From assembly GCF_008831285.2 (NCBI RefSeq), contig NC_045140.1:15549796-15613795 (forward strand): DNA of 64,000 nt. Reading direction: 5' to 3'. Within the stretch, counting starts at the first letter, position 1. Each line of letters starts with the position of its first letter. The DNA comes from Nymphaea colorata. Taxonomy: Eukaryota > Streptophyta > Magnoliopsida > Nymphaeales > Nymphaeaceae. The notes below the pieces were generated by a model that was not told the DNA's origin, did not search any database, and saw only the letters and a list, made by a program, of their open reading frames with translations. Below, in pieces: positions 38,177 through 48,814 of the stretch. The translations under genes were made by a program, and so were the position numbers.

Positions 38177-41100
38177 CATGGTCCTGACCAAGGCCTTCCT
38201 TTCTGAACATATTTCCTTAAGGAAAAGGCAAAATTGAAAGTGTAATCAATACCTAATCCAAGGACTACTCAGTCAATGACTAGTGCTTGAGCCTTGATTA
38301 GTCAACCAAGTTGGATCACCAGTCAATAATATTGTACCCTTCTAATTTGGACCTAATGGGCTAGTTGACAGGCTTGAACTTTGTCAAGAAGCCAATTAGT
38401 TTATTGACTAGTCTGTGGTTTAACGCCATGGTCCTATAAAGTATAAACTATTATTTGGATCAATTATGAACAGGTTAAACAAATAGGTATGTCCTGAAAG
38501 TATAGGTTTTGACAAGAAAAATCACTTTTATAACTGTCCTGAGAAGGAGATCTCAGAGAAATATAGGAAAAATTAAAGGAGATCTCAGAGAAATATAGGA
38601 AAAATTAAAACTTGATATGTATTAGATTTTTGGTGATATTAACTAATCCTGTTCTAACCTAGTCCAACCTTATAAAGCTGAAAAATAAATGCTGTTCATT
38701 GGTTTTGTTATTTTTTCTTTCCATATTGGCTGCTAGGCACAGCTTTAACTACAACATTCTGAAAGCTGGACTGTCTGCATGTTGGAAGTCCGTGATTTTT
38801 TTTTTCTGATCAATTTGTTGCAGTCCTTGTCAGTAGCAAGTTTTATCAATCAACCTAACATATGCATTTCTGAGTGGATGTATTAATGTGCAGCTCGAGG
38901 TATTTAAGAAGACCCTTATGCAGTCACTCCAGGATGAAGATGATAGTTCCGTAAGTTATCTTATGTGATACTTCTTTTTGCGTTATAACTTATAACATTC
39001 GTGTAGTTCATCAGTATGAAGAATGACTATAGCTGATGACCAAGTTCTATTTTAATTCTCATTTAAAGTGTTATGCTCGAAAATGAAGTATTTTCTTGCC
39101 ATCTTAAATTTTATTTCATTATGTTAATTTTCTTTGTATCACCAGATGGGGTCTTCCCAGGTTGTCTCAAAGAAAAGTTCAGACATTAGTTTCTCCTCCC
39201 AAATGGTTGTTGGAAGTGAATCTTCAAGGCTTATGAGTAAATATATGCTTGTCCTGTCAAATAGCTTCTGATTATAGCATCTACATTTGGATCTGCTCAT
39301 TTGGAAATTGTTTTCAGTGCAGAATCAACAGTCAGATATGAGCAACTCATCTACTGAAGATGCCAGTTTCCATCAAACAGATGGTGTGCCTTTTGCTCAT
39401 TCATCATGTGGGTTGTTGAACTCTTCTCCTTATCTGATGAACTGTTTTTCTTTTTTAGCAACTTCTAGGCAGGGAATCTCCAGTGGCCTCCTATTAGCAT
39501 CTCATGGTAGCACTCCAAAGCTCACACCTCCAGACTCGCCAACAAGATTTTCTGCATCTGTTTCACCTACAAGGACTTCTAAGCCCGTGTCTCCTCCACG
39601 ACGCCATTCAATTTCATTTTCAAGTATGAGACATTCTTTGGATTCATCAAGCCATAACTCAATGTCTTCAGGTGGCTCAGAAATGGGTAACCACTCTAAT
39701 TCACTTTTGCAAACCTGATTGGTGTGTTATAGAAGGTCATTTTTTGCTTGTCTGTCACATTGATAAAGAGAGGAAATTTGCATGTTGTTGCATGTATATG
39801 GAGCGCTTATTGAAATATAATTTGACTATTTTGTTGCTTTGACCTTGCATGCATTTGGTCTGAGTTTTGGATCCTCCTCACGATAGATATGTCCTGGAAA
39901 ACGTAATTTCAGATCCTCCACACGGTGCCCTGGTTGCATCAGATAATGCAGTAGGACAGTGAAAAGTTCGTCGACCATGACATGTGACATGTGATATTTT
40001 TTCCTGTAGACTATGTCACATAGGTACGGGTGCCGGTGCGGGTACGGGTACGGACCATTTTCAAAAATTTGGGTGCGGGGGTACGGCCGTACACACACGC
40101 AGACGTATATTTATATATATGTAAAAAAATTTCAAAATGAATAACATATTCACAAAATACAGTATGGAAGTAATTAACATACAAATATATCAGCTTTTTT
40201 TATTCTCCGTCGCATCATCAATATTAGAAGGAGCAACAGGTGACGATTTTAAGATATATTGACATCGATTTGGTTATGGCTCACACTATTATCGAAGAGT
40301 CATGTTATAGAGAAGGAATGGATTTTCGAAACATTGTATGGAAGATTTTAAATGAAAAGTTGTGAGAAACTATGTACAAGAAATGTTTAAAGTGAAAAAG
40401 GAAACAAGAAAAGAGAGGGGGATTTTAATTTTCAACCCAAAAAACTGGACAACTTTGGACTTGGTCAAAGTTGACCGAGTCCGAAAATGGACAAAAATGA
40501 TCCCGGGTACGTTGACCGTACCCGGTACTGCGTTGACCGCACCAGGGCCGTACCCAGGGTCGTACCCGTACTGTTCCCGTACCATACAGGTACTCCTCCT
40601 TAAGAGGAGTACCCGTGTGACATAGCCTGTAGATGTTGCCATATTGAGAAAAGGACTAGTAATGATTTAGTTGATTATTATGCCAGGCATACATGTGTGG
40701 ACAGAATGTAATATTTGAGAACACTAGTTTTACTATTGTGAGAAAAGCAACATAGTTATTGAAGTATATGGACTCATCATGGTCTTTTTTTCTTCCATGT
40801 TATGGCATATGATGAATCTTCTTGCTTGTCATGCATGTCATGTTAGACGTGTCAAGCATGTAATACCCAAAAGTTTATTTTCGTATTGAAGATTGTGAGA
40901 TATTTTGAAGGACTTATAAGGGGGTTCCTTGTTCCCCTGTGTCTGGGAGTCTGTACAGTCATTTGCTTTGTTTTGCATTGTACTTCCTTTGCTTATGTTG
41001 AGTCATTTGCTTATGCATGTTTACTTGTAAGGGAGTACCCTCCCACCGGTCTAAGTGTCAAGTATTGGGATTTCTTGTTTTGGATGGTCGGCATGGGAAT

Positions 41101-44100
41101 CCTGTAAGTGGCCTCGGCCATCCTACATAAGTAAAGTCGAGATCATTCTCCTTACTTATCTTTCTCGTGATGTACTAATTCTTCAAGCGAATACATTGCG
41201 AGATTTCTTTATTCACAAACATTCTTTATACACTTGTTTTCTCAAACTACTTTTGCGCCCCGTTCGGTGGTTTGAAGGCTTGCGGCAATCAGGTTCTTGC
41301 CGCGCCGCACGGGCCGAAGTTGTCAGCCCGTGACAACTGGTATCAGAGACCAGGTTCAACAATCTGGGGAAGCGGTTGGATAGTCGGTGTAGAACTACAC
41401 GCCGACGATCGTTGATCGAAAGAGACCTCCGACGATCGTTGATCGAAGAGGAGGAAGCCCTGGCGACTCAATACAATCTGCGAAGTGCCAAGGGCAAGGG
41501 AGTAGCCCATTCTGACGAGATGGGTACATCCCATGGTCAGGAAGACCTGACCGAGATGGTGAACAAGCTGGCTACCGACGTAACTGCTCATGAAGAAGCG
41601 TTGGGTAATGCAGCTGAGTCCTTCGGGGAAATGAAGGACGAGATGAAGGTACTGCGGGAACAAATGGCCGACCTACTGGCCATGAATCGGGCACTGACAG
41701 ACACAGTGACCACGTTACAGGCTGAAGTCAAGGAACTTCAGGTCAAGAACCGCACACTACAGCGACAAATCTCTGTAGGTGGAGGTAACGATCGGCCAGC
41801 GAAGGTCGACGTTCAGAGACCAGCTAAATACAATGGAACTCGGGATAGCCGAGTTATCGACAACTTTTTATTCCAAGTGGAATATTACCTGGACTTGCAA
41901 GGCGTTATGGGGGACGACCTTCAAGTCAAGACTGCGGCTATGTTGCTAGAGGGCGATGCTGTGGCATGGTGGAGAAGGAAAAGGCTCGACATTCAGAAGG
42001 GGATCTGCATAATAGACACTTTCGATGATTTTCAACGAGAGTTAAGAACTTACTTCATGCCCCCGAATGCGATACGCCATGCCTATCGGATGGTTGGTGA
42101 ATTAAAACATACCGGATCCTTGCGAGATTACGTGAGGGCTTATCAAAGGCTGATGTTAGATGTGCCAGATATGCAAGAACAAGATAAATTGAACTGGTTT
42201 ATTTTGGGACTGCAGTCATGGGCGCAATCCGAAGTGGAAAGGAGTAATCCAGAGACCTTGGAGGACGCTTATGTAGTAGCAGAACGTTTGGCTGATACTC
42301 AGCGCAAGAGCTACACTAACGCCTTCAAGCCGTCGAGGAAGCCTGACCATGGAGGAAAGAAAGATGATCGAAGGGAACGGAAAGATGAACCATCAACTCA
42401 GCGCCAAGTCGAAAGAAGAACTTTCTTTCACAGAAACGACAACTCTCAGAATAGAGTGTTGAAATGTTGGTTTTGCGATGGTAATCACTTAGGAAGGCAA
42501 TGTCCAAAGCGTGTAAATAGGGACAATCAGGCAAGCTCTTCAAGGCAATCTGCTAATGCGGCACAAGGTGAAGAAGGGGAAGGACCAAAGATGGGTGCAC
42601 TTCAACTTCTGAACACCATAAAAAGGGAGGAAAAAGTGAAGGTGACAGCGACACCTTCTAACGAGCTCATGTACTTGGAAATCCTGGTAAATGGAAGGCC
42701 TACCTTGGCTATGGTAGACACGGGAGCCACGCATAACTTCGTCTCAGTTGAGGAGGCGAGGAGACTGGGCCTAACCCTTGAGAGGGGAGAGTTACACATG
42801 AAGGCGGTGAACTCAGAGGCCAAACCCATCCACGGAGTGGCCCGGGATGCGGTTGTGAAGATTGAGAGTTGGTTAGGAAGGGCCAACTTCTCGGTGGTCC
42901 CGATGGATGATTTCCGGATGATCCTAGGCATGGAGCTCCTCAGTACAGCGAAAATGGTGCCAATGCCGCACCTACGCAGTATCAGTATCATGGATGAAAA
43001 GTCCCCTTGTATGGTTCCAGTAACATCGATAAAGAGGGATAAGGGCAAAGCCGCAATGATATCTGCCCTTCAGTTGAAGAAAGGCCTCAAGCACGGCGAA
43101 GACACGTACTTGGTGGCAATCAGGGAAGTAACTAATGACTCCCCTGGTTTGGTCCCAGAGGCGCTTGCGCCTGTCTTAGCGGAATTCGCAGGAACAATGC
43201 CTGTGGAGCTCCCTAGACGGCTGCCACCTCGACGCGAGGTGGATCATGCCATCGAACTCATCCCTGGTGCCAAACCCCCGGCAATGGCACCATATCGAAT
43301 GGCCCCTGCAGAATTAAGAGAACTTCGGCGACAGTTGGATGAGATGCTAGCTGGAGGTATAATCAGACCCTCCAAAGCTCCTTTCGGTGCACCATTGTTA
43401 TTCCAAGCGAAGCATGATGGCTCCAAAAGGCTATGTGTGGATTATCGAGCGTTGAACAAGGTAACGGTGAAGAACAAGTACCCTTTACCTTTGATTGCAG
43501 ATCTGTTTGATCAACTGGGCAAAGCTCAAGTGTTTTCCAAGTTAGACCTCAGATCAGGATATTGGCAAGTTCGGATTGTTGATGGCGACGAGCCAAAGAC
43601 CACTTGCGTCACTCGTTACGGTGCCTTTGAATTCTTGGTAATGCCGTTCGGGTTGACGAATGCCCCAGCCACTTTTTCGACTCTAATGAATAAGATATTC
43701 TATCCGTACTTAGATAAGTTCGTGGTAGTCTATCTTGATGACATTGTAGTGTATAGCAAATCCTTGAGGGAACATGTGGAACACTTGCGGACAGTGTTCA
43801 AGGTATTGGAGGAAAACAAACTCTATGTGAAGCGCGAGAAGTGCCTATTCGGCCAACCGGAAATCAGTTTTCTCGGTCACATTGTGGGAAAAAGTCAGCT
43901 GCGAATGGACACCGAAAAGGTGAGGGCAATTCAAGACTGGAAACCGCCAACTAATGTACCAGAACTACGTTCTTTTCTTGGTTTGGCAAATTACTATCGA
44001 CGATTCATTGAGGGGTATTCTTTGATAACTGCGCCTCTCACTGATTTGTTAAAAAAAAACCGAACTTGGGCTTGGGAAGAGCTCGAAGAAGATGCCTTTG

Positions 44101-47100
44101 AGAAGTTGAAAAGGGCCCTGACGCAGGAGCCTGTGCTCAGGTTGCCCGACCACACCAGGAAATTCGAAGTCCACACAGACGCATCAGACTTTGCCATTGG
44201 CGGAGTTTTGATGCAGGAAGGTCATCCAGTCGCCTATGAGAGTCGGAAGCTGAAAGACGCGGAGCGACGGTACTCCGTGCATGAAAGGGAAATGACAGCC
44301 GTTATTCATTGTCTTCGCACATGGAGGCATTACTTATTGGGGTCCCAATTCGTGGTAAAGACTGATAACGTAGCCACAAGCTACTTCCAGACTCAAAAGA
44401 AGTTGAGTCCGAAGCAAGCTCGATGGCAGGAATTCCTTGCGGAATTCAATTTCGCCTTGGAGTACAAGGCAGGGAAGGCAAACGTCGTAGCCGATGCACT
44501 GAGTCGGAAGGCAGAGTTGGCAGCTACCCGGATAGCATCATCCGAAGCGCAACTCGAGGGTGCTCTTCTTGGGCGGATTCGAGAAGGCATGAAGCAGGAC
44601 CCAGTGGCCAAGCACTTGGTCGAAACAACGGAGGCGGGAAAGACGCGACGATTTTGGCTACAAGATGGACTTTTGATGGCAAAGGGCGGACGAGTGTTCG
44701 TGCCCAGATGGGGCAATCTCCGACGAGAGTTGCTAAAGGAGTGTCATGACTCATTGTGGGCTGGCCATCCTGGCCAGGAGCGGACACTGGCACTACTCGA
44801 ACGTGGCTACTACTGGCCACAGATGCGCGACGACGTTGAAGCATATGTGAAAACATGCTTGATCTGTCAGCAGGACAAGGGAACAAACCAGAAGCCTGCC
44901 GGTCTCCTGGAACCTCTTCCTATTCCAGAACGTCCATGGGAATGCCTCTCCATGGACTTCATCGTCAGCTTGCCCAAAGTTGACGGCTTCAGCTCCATCC
45001 TTGTGGTTGTGGATAGATTTTCAAAGTATGCCACATTTATCCCAGCCTCTAAAGAATGTCCCGCGGAAAAGACGGCCGAGTTGTTCGTGAAGCATATTGT
45101 CAAGCATTGGGGCGTGCCGAAAAGCATTGTTAGTGATCGGGATGCTCGCTTCACAGGGAAATTTTGGCGCGAAGTATTTCGTTTGTTGGGTTCGGATTTA
45201 TTATTCTCAACAAGTTTCCACCCTCAAACGGACGGCCAAACTGAACGAATCAACGGATTGTTGGAACAATACCTTCGACACTATGTCAGTGCGAATCAAA
45301 AAGATTGGGTGAAATTGTTGGATGTAGCTCAATTTTGCTACAATTTGCAGAAGAGCGAGTCTTCTGGACATAGTCCATTCGAAATAGCCACTGGACAACA
45401 ACCGTTGATGCCACATACCCTTGCAGCCCAAGAAAAGGGAAGACCCACTTTTGCCTACCAGTTCGTTCGCGATTGGCAAGACCAGACGGAAATGGCTAAG
45501 GCGTTCTTACACAAGGCCGCCAAAAAGATGAAAAAGTTTGCAGATCGGAATCGAAGGCCAATGGAATTCCGGGTGGGTGATCAAGTCCTCGTAAAGCTCT
45601 ACCCTGATCGCACGAGCATTTTCCGTGGTCGACACCGGTCATTGATCCGCAAGTATGAGGGACCCTTCACAGTGCTGAAGAGAATCGGAAAGCTAGCCTA
45701 CAAGCTAGACTTGCCGCCAGACTTTAAGGTGCATTCAGTGTTCCATGTTTGTAACCTGAAGCCCTTCTACGTCGATGAGGAAGACCCTGAGCGAAGCGTT
45801 CCAGAACGAGACCCGATCCTGCAGCGAGCCCCGCCGACCAAGCGAGCGGCGGACCGTCGGATGGAAGAAATTCTTCGGCACAAGACAAACTATTTGGGGG
45901 AGCCGAAGAAGTACCAAGTGAAGTGGATAGGCGAACACAACCCCACCTGGGAGTATGCATTCCGCATGAAGCAGCGCTACCCGCTGGAAGTCAAGGCCTA
46001 TCATGAAACTGCTGGCGCCGAGGACGGCGCATAACTTGAAGGGGGGAGCCTGTTCCCCTGTGTCTGGGAGTCTGTACAGTCCTTTGCTTTGTTTTGCATT
46101 GTACTTCCTTTGCTTATGTTGAGTCATTTGCTTATGCATGTTTACTTGTAAGGGAGTACCCTCCCACCGGTCTAAGTGTCAAGTATTGGGATTTCTTGTT
46201 TTGGATGGTCGGCATGGGAATCCTGTAAGTGGCCTCGGCCATCCTACATAAGTAAAGTCGAGATCATTCTCCTTACTTATCTTTCTCGTGATGTACTAAT
46301 TCTTCAAGCGAATACATTGCGAGATTTCTTTATTCACAAACATTCTTTATACACTTGTTTTCTCAAACTACTTTTGCGCCCCGTTCGGTGGTTTGAAGGC
46401 TTGCGGCAATCAGGTTCTTGCCGCGCCGCACGGGCCGAAGTTGTCAGCCCGTGACAGTCCTAGTCTCTAGTCTTTTTGGGGTTGAAACTGAAGTGGGTTG
46501 GGTTCCATCAAATCGGGTTATTACAGTGATATCAGAGCACAGTTCAACACTTAGGGTCTCACACATGTGGATGCATGTGCCTAAAGAGGGATGAGTTATA
46601 ACATCCAAAAAAATTAATTCCATATTAAAAATTGTGGAAGATCTTTAAGGACTTATAACAAGGTTATTTAAGTGATTGGTTGCCCTTGTTCCTAGCTCTT
46701 TTAGGGTTAGAACAAAAGCAACCCAGGAAGATGACTTGCTCATTTTTCAGGTTCATTTTAGCTTTTTGACTTGCTCATTTTTCAGGTTCATTTTAGCTTT
46801 TTCATATGTAAGATCAAGACGCCTATTCTTGCACTTCCTAGACAATCTTTCTTTCTGCAAATATTGGAAGGCTGCCTCATTGCATTGTTTCTCACCTCTT
46901 TGGTCATCGAGGCTTGACTGCTTTCTGTTGCCTTTCTTGGAATTATTGTTGAAACATGCTTGCCTTCTTCCATCTTCATTGCAGATCATGGTCGTTTTCA
47001 TTAAAATTCAGATGCTTCATTTTGAAACTTTGGGGCAGTGGAAAAAAAGTCTGCTCACCCTGAAAAAGAAATAATAATAAAAAATGAATATCATGGTGGA

Positions 47101-48814
47101 TGCTAGTGATCAATTTATGATATCCTTCTTTCCTGAGTCTCACTTAGCTTATCTAGAAGTGGACATGGGATTTCCTTGGACTACTACTTCATAATGTAGA
47201 TAAGCTGGTTGTATCGTTTCATACTGGAGCATCTAATAACAAACTACTTTGTATACCACTATATGCACCCCTGTATGTGAGGTGATACTTATGTTTCTCT
47301 CTGCTTTTTTGTATCTTCTGTTGGTGTCCTCCACCTCTCATCAAATTGATCACTATCCTTCCCCTTATTTTCAGAAAAATGCCATGCTGATGTTTTTCTC
47401 TTAACGATGAGCATTGAGCAGTATCCCTTCTTTGACGTTGCAAATTTTATCCCTTCTTTGACGTTGCAAATTTTAACTCTAATCTTTTTGATTTATGGTT
47501 TTCTTCTTGGAGCTTACAAAATTACGGGCACACTTGCTCCTCATTTGAAGCAGATGCTTTGGTGGCCATCTACAGATATTGTAGCTTGTAGTAATGTTTG
47601 TTATTTATTTTTGTGGTTGGTTTGAGGTTTTCTATCTGGTTTTTGTCAAAGAAGATGTACAACCATACGTTCTGGAGGTTGTTACTGATTGATCTTATCA
47701 CCAAACATATGTTTTTCTGGTATTCTTTATTTTGAGCATCTATTTTTTCATTAATAACGATTGAAAAACACAAGGGGTATTGAACTGCCTTTGCAGTTGA
47801 TTTTGTGTTGAATCCAAATTCATGAGTTTAATTTGTGTGAGCTGTGTCTTGGAGCTTTTCATGGAAGCTTCCCTTGTTTATGTTCAGTAGTCCACAGTTC
47901 AGTGAGATAATGGGATAAGGTCTCATATGTTGCCCTTGGATGATAGATTGCTACACACGTGGTTGAAATGGCTTTCCTTGTGTAAATTACCTGGATTGTA
48001 TATTTTGATAAACAAAAAGAATTAAAAGAAAAGCTGCTCGGCATAGGCAGTTTCCATTATTTAGGATTTCATACTAGGCTGAGAAAACCGCTCTCTCTCC
48101 CTTCTCTTGCTCCCTCTCTCATAGAACCTATATGTGGTCTCTTATTGTATTTGTTAGATACTGACATGAATGCATCTCCATTTGCTTTAGGGCGTGGGAG
48201 AGTCGACGGCAAGGAATTTTTTCGTCAAGTCAGGTACTAAGACATTTGAAATAGCTTTTGCTGTCTGTTTCCCTTTTCCCCTTTTTGGGGTCTCATGTTC
48301 TTTTAAGTCAAATAAAAATCTAGTATTACTATTGCTCCTTGCAAGACCGCAATCAAGAAATATGCATAGAATCATTCAATTTGGTGACTGAACTTTGTGA
48401 AACATGCAAATTATGACTAGTTGGTTTTTCTGCTAAAATATTTCTTTAGGGGCCGTCTATCTTATGAACAATTTGGTGCGTTCCTCGCCAATGTTAAGGA
48501 GCTGAACGCACATAAGCAAACGAGAGAGGTAACAGCTTTCAGCTGCTTTCATTCAACCTTCATTATTTTTTGTCAATTAGACGGTATACAATGGCATAGA
48601 GGTCGACTTGAGAGTCCTATAGCCAGACAAATGAGAACTTGCATCAAGTTGATTGGTGTCAATGGACGAGTGTCCGGGTAATAGAGACTCATGAATCTAC
48701 TTGCTTCAGGAAACCCTGCGGAAGGCAGATGAGATTTTTGGACCGGACAACAAGGATCTTTATGCTATATTTGAGGGGTTGATCAGTAGAAGCATGCATC
48801 AGAATCCAGTGTAG
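36253..48814 (+). CDS. At4g15545-like coiled-coil protein of unknown function
   Basis: Nine exons: 36253-36522, 36680-36748, 38894-38950, 39146-39236, 39318-39383, 39459-39686, 48191-48233, 48450-48528, 48710-48814. They join into 335 residues without a stop. The order matches what I recall of Arabidopsis At4g15545: an N-terminal [21 protein letters not shown] block, a coiled coil (about residues 45-110), and a serine/proline-rich middle with [16 protein letters not shown]. The C-terminus has [34 protein letters not shown] and LRKADEIFG. No catalytic site or membrane span is seen; the cellular role is unknown to me. Intron 6 (39687-48190, 8504 bp) holds a hAT-like element, a TRIM-like element and an intact chromovirus in sense orientation. 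All splice sites are GT-AG, so the frame survives if the intron is removed. Confidence 0.92.
37979..38165. repeat. Diverged tandem duplication of about 93 bp in intron 2
   Basis: Two units, about 37979-38068 and 38072-38165, share the words tgtggctgt.tgctcaccac and ttcttta and each ends in a GA tract. They are clearly homologous but diverged, so this is an old local duplication. Confidence 0.7.
38546..38609. repeat. Exact 32-bp tandem duplication in intron 2
   Basis: A 32-base unit beginning ggagatctcagagaaata occurs twice head to tail (38546-38577, 38578-38609) with no difference. Confidence 0.85.
40011..40625. mobile_element. hAT-like non-autonomous element in intron 6
   Basis: An exact 8-bp duplication cctgtaga flanks the element (40003-40010 and 40626-40633). 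The left end reads CTATGTCACA and the complement of the right end reads CTATGTCACA too. Inside both ends are GGGTACGGGTACGG-type repeats pointing inward, giving long partly paired arms. At 615 bp with no transposase it must depend on another element. The 8-base duplication favours the hAT superfamily. Confidence 0.78.
40930..41335 (+). repeat. 5' LTR of the plus chromovirus
   Basis: This 406-bp copy has an A at 40961 where the other three LTRs of this family in the window have C. Confidence 0.95.
41338..41349 (+). other. Primer binding site of the plus chromovirus, one mismatch
   Basis: TGGTATCAGAGA matches the initiator-Met tRNA end for 11 of 12 bases; the last base is A instead of C. The minus copy has the full match. 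Confidence 0.85.
41520..46034 (+). CDS. Chromovirus gag-pol polyprotein, intact
   Basis: One frame of 1504 residues runs from ATG 41520 to TAA 46034. It is open further upstream to the primer site, so a non-AUG start near 41376 is possible. Domain order, with rough residues from that ATG: gag capsid core; zinc knuckle [13 protein letters not shown] (315); aspartic protease VDTGATH (400); reverse transcriptase with YLDD (738); RNase H HTDASDF (885); integrase with zinc finger (1075-1120) and D, D-35-E (1146, 1206, 1242). It ends with a GPY-like region and a C-terminal chromodomain (about 1447-1480, [17 protein letters not shown]). Gag and pol share one frame, as is usual in plant chromoviruses. 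The chromodomain is known in this group to guide integration to marked chromatin. All key residues look present, so it may be active. Confidence 0.95.
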   Translation: MGTSHGQEDLTEMVNKLATDVTAHEEALGNAAESFGEMKDEMKVLREQMADLLAMNRALTDTVTTLQAEVKELQVKNRTLQRQISVGGGNDRPAKVDVQRPAKYNGTRDSRVIDNFLFQVEYYLDLQGVMGDDLQVKTAAMLLEGDAVAWWRRKRLDIQKGICIIDTFDDFQRELRTYFMPPNAIRHAYRMVGELKHTGSLRDYVRAYQRLMLDVPDMQEQDKLNWFILGLQSWAQSEVERSNPETLEDAYVVAERLADTQRKSYTNAFKPSRKPDHGGKKDDRRERKDEPSTQRQVERRTFFHRNDNSQNRVLKCWFCDGNHLGRQCPKRVNRDNQASSSRQSANAAQGEEGEGPKMGALQLLNTIKREEKVKVTATPSNELMYLEILVNGRPTLAMVDTGATHNFVSVEEARRLGLTLERGELHMKAVNSEAKPIHGVARDAVVKIESWLGRANFSVVPMDDFRMILGMELLSTAKMVPMPHLRSISIMDEKSPCMVPVTSIKRDKGKAAMISALQLKKGLKHGEDTYLVAIREVTNDSPGLVPEALAPVLAEFAGTMPVELPRRLPPRREVDHAIELIPGAKPPAMAPYRMAPAELRELRRQLDEMLAGGIIRPSKAPFGAPLLFQAKHDGSKRLCVDYRALNKVTVKNKYPLPLIADLFDQLGKAQVFSKLDLRSGYWQVRIVDGDEPKTTCVTRYGAFEFLVMPFGLTNAPATFSTLMNKIFYPYLDKFVVVYLDDIVVYSKSLREHVEHLRTVFKVLEENKLYVKREKCLFGQPEISFLGHIVGKSQLRMDTEKVRAIQDWKPPTNVPELRSFLGLANYYRRFIEGYSLITAPLTDLLKKNRTWAWEELEEDAFEKLKRALTQEPVLRLPDHTRKFEVHTDASDFAIGGVLMQEGHPVAYESRKLKDAERRYSVHEREMTAVIHCLRTWRHYLLGSQFVVKTDNVATSYFQTQKKLSPKQARWQEFLAEFNFALEYKAGKANVVADALSRKAELAATRIASSEAQLEGALLGRIREGMKQDPVAKHLVETTEAGKTRRFWLQDGLLMAKGGRVFVPRWGNLRRELLKECHDSLWAGHPGQERTLALLERGYYWPQMRDDVEAYVKTCLICQQDKGTNQKPAGLLEPLPIPERPWECLSMDFIVSLPKVDGFSSILVVVDRFSKYATFIPASKECPAEKTAELFVKHIVKHWGVPKSIVSDRDARFTGKFWREVFRLLGSDLLFSTSFHPQTDGQTERINGLLEQYLRHYVSANQKDWVKLLDVAQFCYNLQKSESSGHSPFEIATGQQPLMPHTLAAQEKGRPTFAYQFVRDWQDQTEMAKAFLHKAAKKMKKFADRNRRPMEFRVGDQVLVKLYPDRTSIFRGRHRSLIRKYEGPFTVLKRIGKLAYKLDLPPDFKVHSVFHVCNLKPFYVDEEDPERSVPERDPILQRAPPTKRAADRRMEEILRHKTNYLGEPKKYQVKWIGEHNPTWEYAFRMKQRYPLEVKAYHETAGAEDGA
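46039..46050 (+). other. Polypurine tract of the plus chromovirus
   Basis: AAGGGGGGAGCC directly precedes the 3' LTR; it is identical to that of the minus copy. Confidence 0.8.
46051..46456 (+). repeat. 3' LTR of the plus chromovirus
   Basis: This 406-bp LTR starts TGTTCCCC and ends GTGACA. Being in sense with the host gene, it could end host transcripts early if its own 3' processing signals act (inference). Confidence 0.95.
46733..46802. repeat. Exact 35-bp tandem duplication in intron 6
   Basis: The unit beginning gacttgctcatttttcag is repeated once head to tail without difference. A similar 26-bp exact duplication (atcccttctttgacgttg) lies at 47423-47474. Confidence 0.85.

Larger units (their letters stand above)
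40930..46456 (+). mobile_element. Ty3/gypsy chromovirus, plus orientation, intact coding frame
   Basis: The element is 5527 bp with two 406-bp LTRs that differ at one base (40961 A against 46082 C). It belongs to the same family as 30179-35704, one base longer. It lies in the same direction as its host gene, inside intron 6 and inside the left LTR of an older TRIM-like element. Flanks are ttcct (40925-40929) and gtcct (46457-46461). The older element's second LTR reads gttcctag at this place, so the original target was ttcct and the right copy has since changed by one base. Confidence 0.95.
40859..46735 (+). mobile_element. TRIM-like miniature LTR element, split by the chromovirus
   Basis: The left LTR is 40859-40929 plus 46457-46525 (about 140 bp, TGTAATACCC...ATTACA). 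A primer site TGATATCAGAGC follows at 46527-46538, one base off the tRNA-iMet match. Then comes a tiny interior with a purine patch (aaagaggga, 46583-46591). A diverged second LTR begins near 46597 (tataacatcc) and fades near 46735. Shared words between the LTRs are aaggacttataa and gttcctag/ggtt. An interior of about 70 bases with no coding is the build of terminal-repeat retrotransposons in miniature. The LTRs are quite diverged, so it is far older than its insert. The right boundary is uncertain and I found no target duplication. Confidence 0.62.

Noticed and set aside
41055..41333. A 92-codon frame present in all four LTRs
   Set aside because: It begins at GTG, not ATG, and lies wholly within LTR control sequence; four copies just reflect four LTRs.
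30601..46139. Many open frames of 60-150 codons opposite the gag-pol regions
   Set aside because: They repeat in both chromovirus copies only because the coding strand is conserved; none has a family match.
30179..46456. The two chromoviruses as one element duplicated with its flanks
   Set aside because: Their target duplications differ (gtcag against ttcct) and each pair of LTRs shares its own variants, so they are separate insertions.
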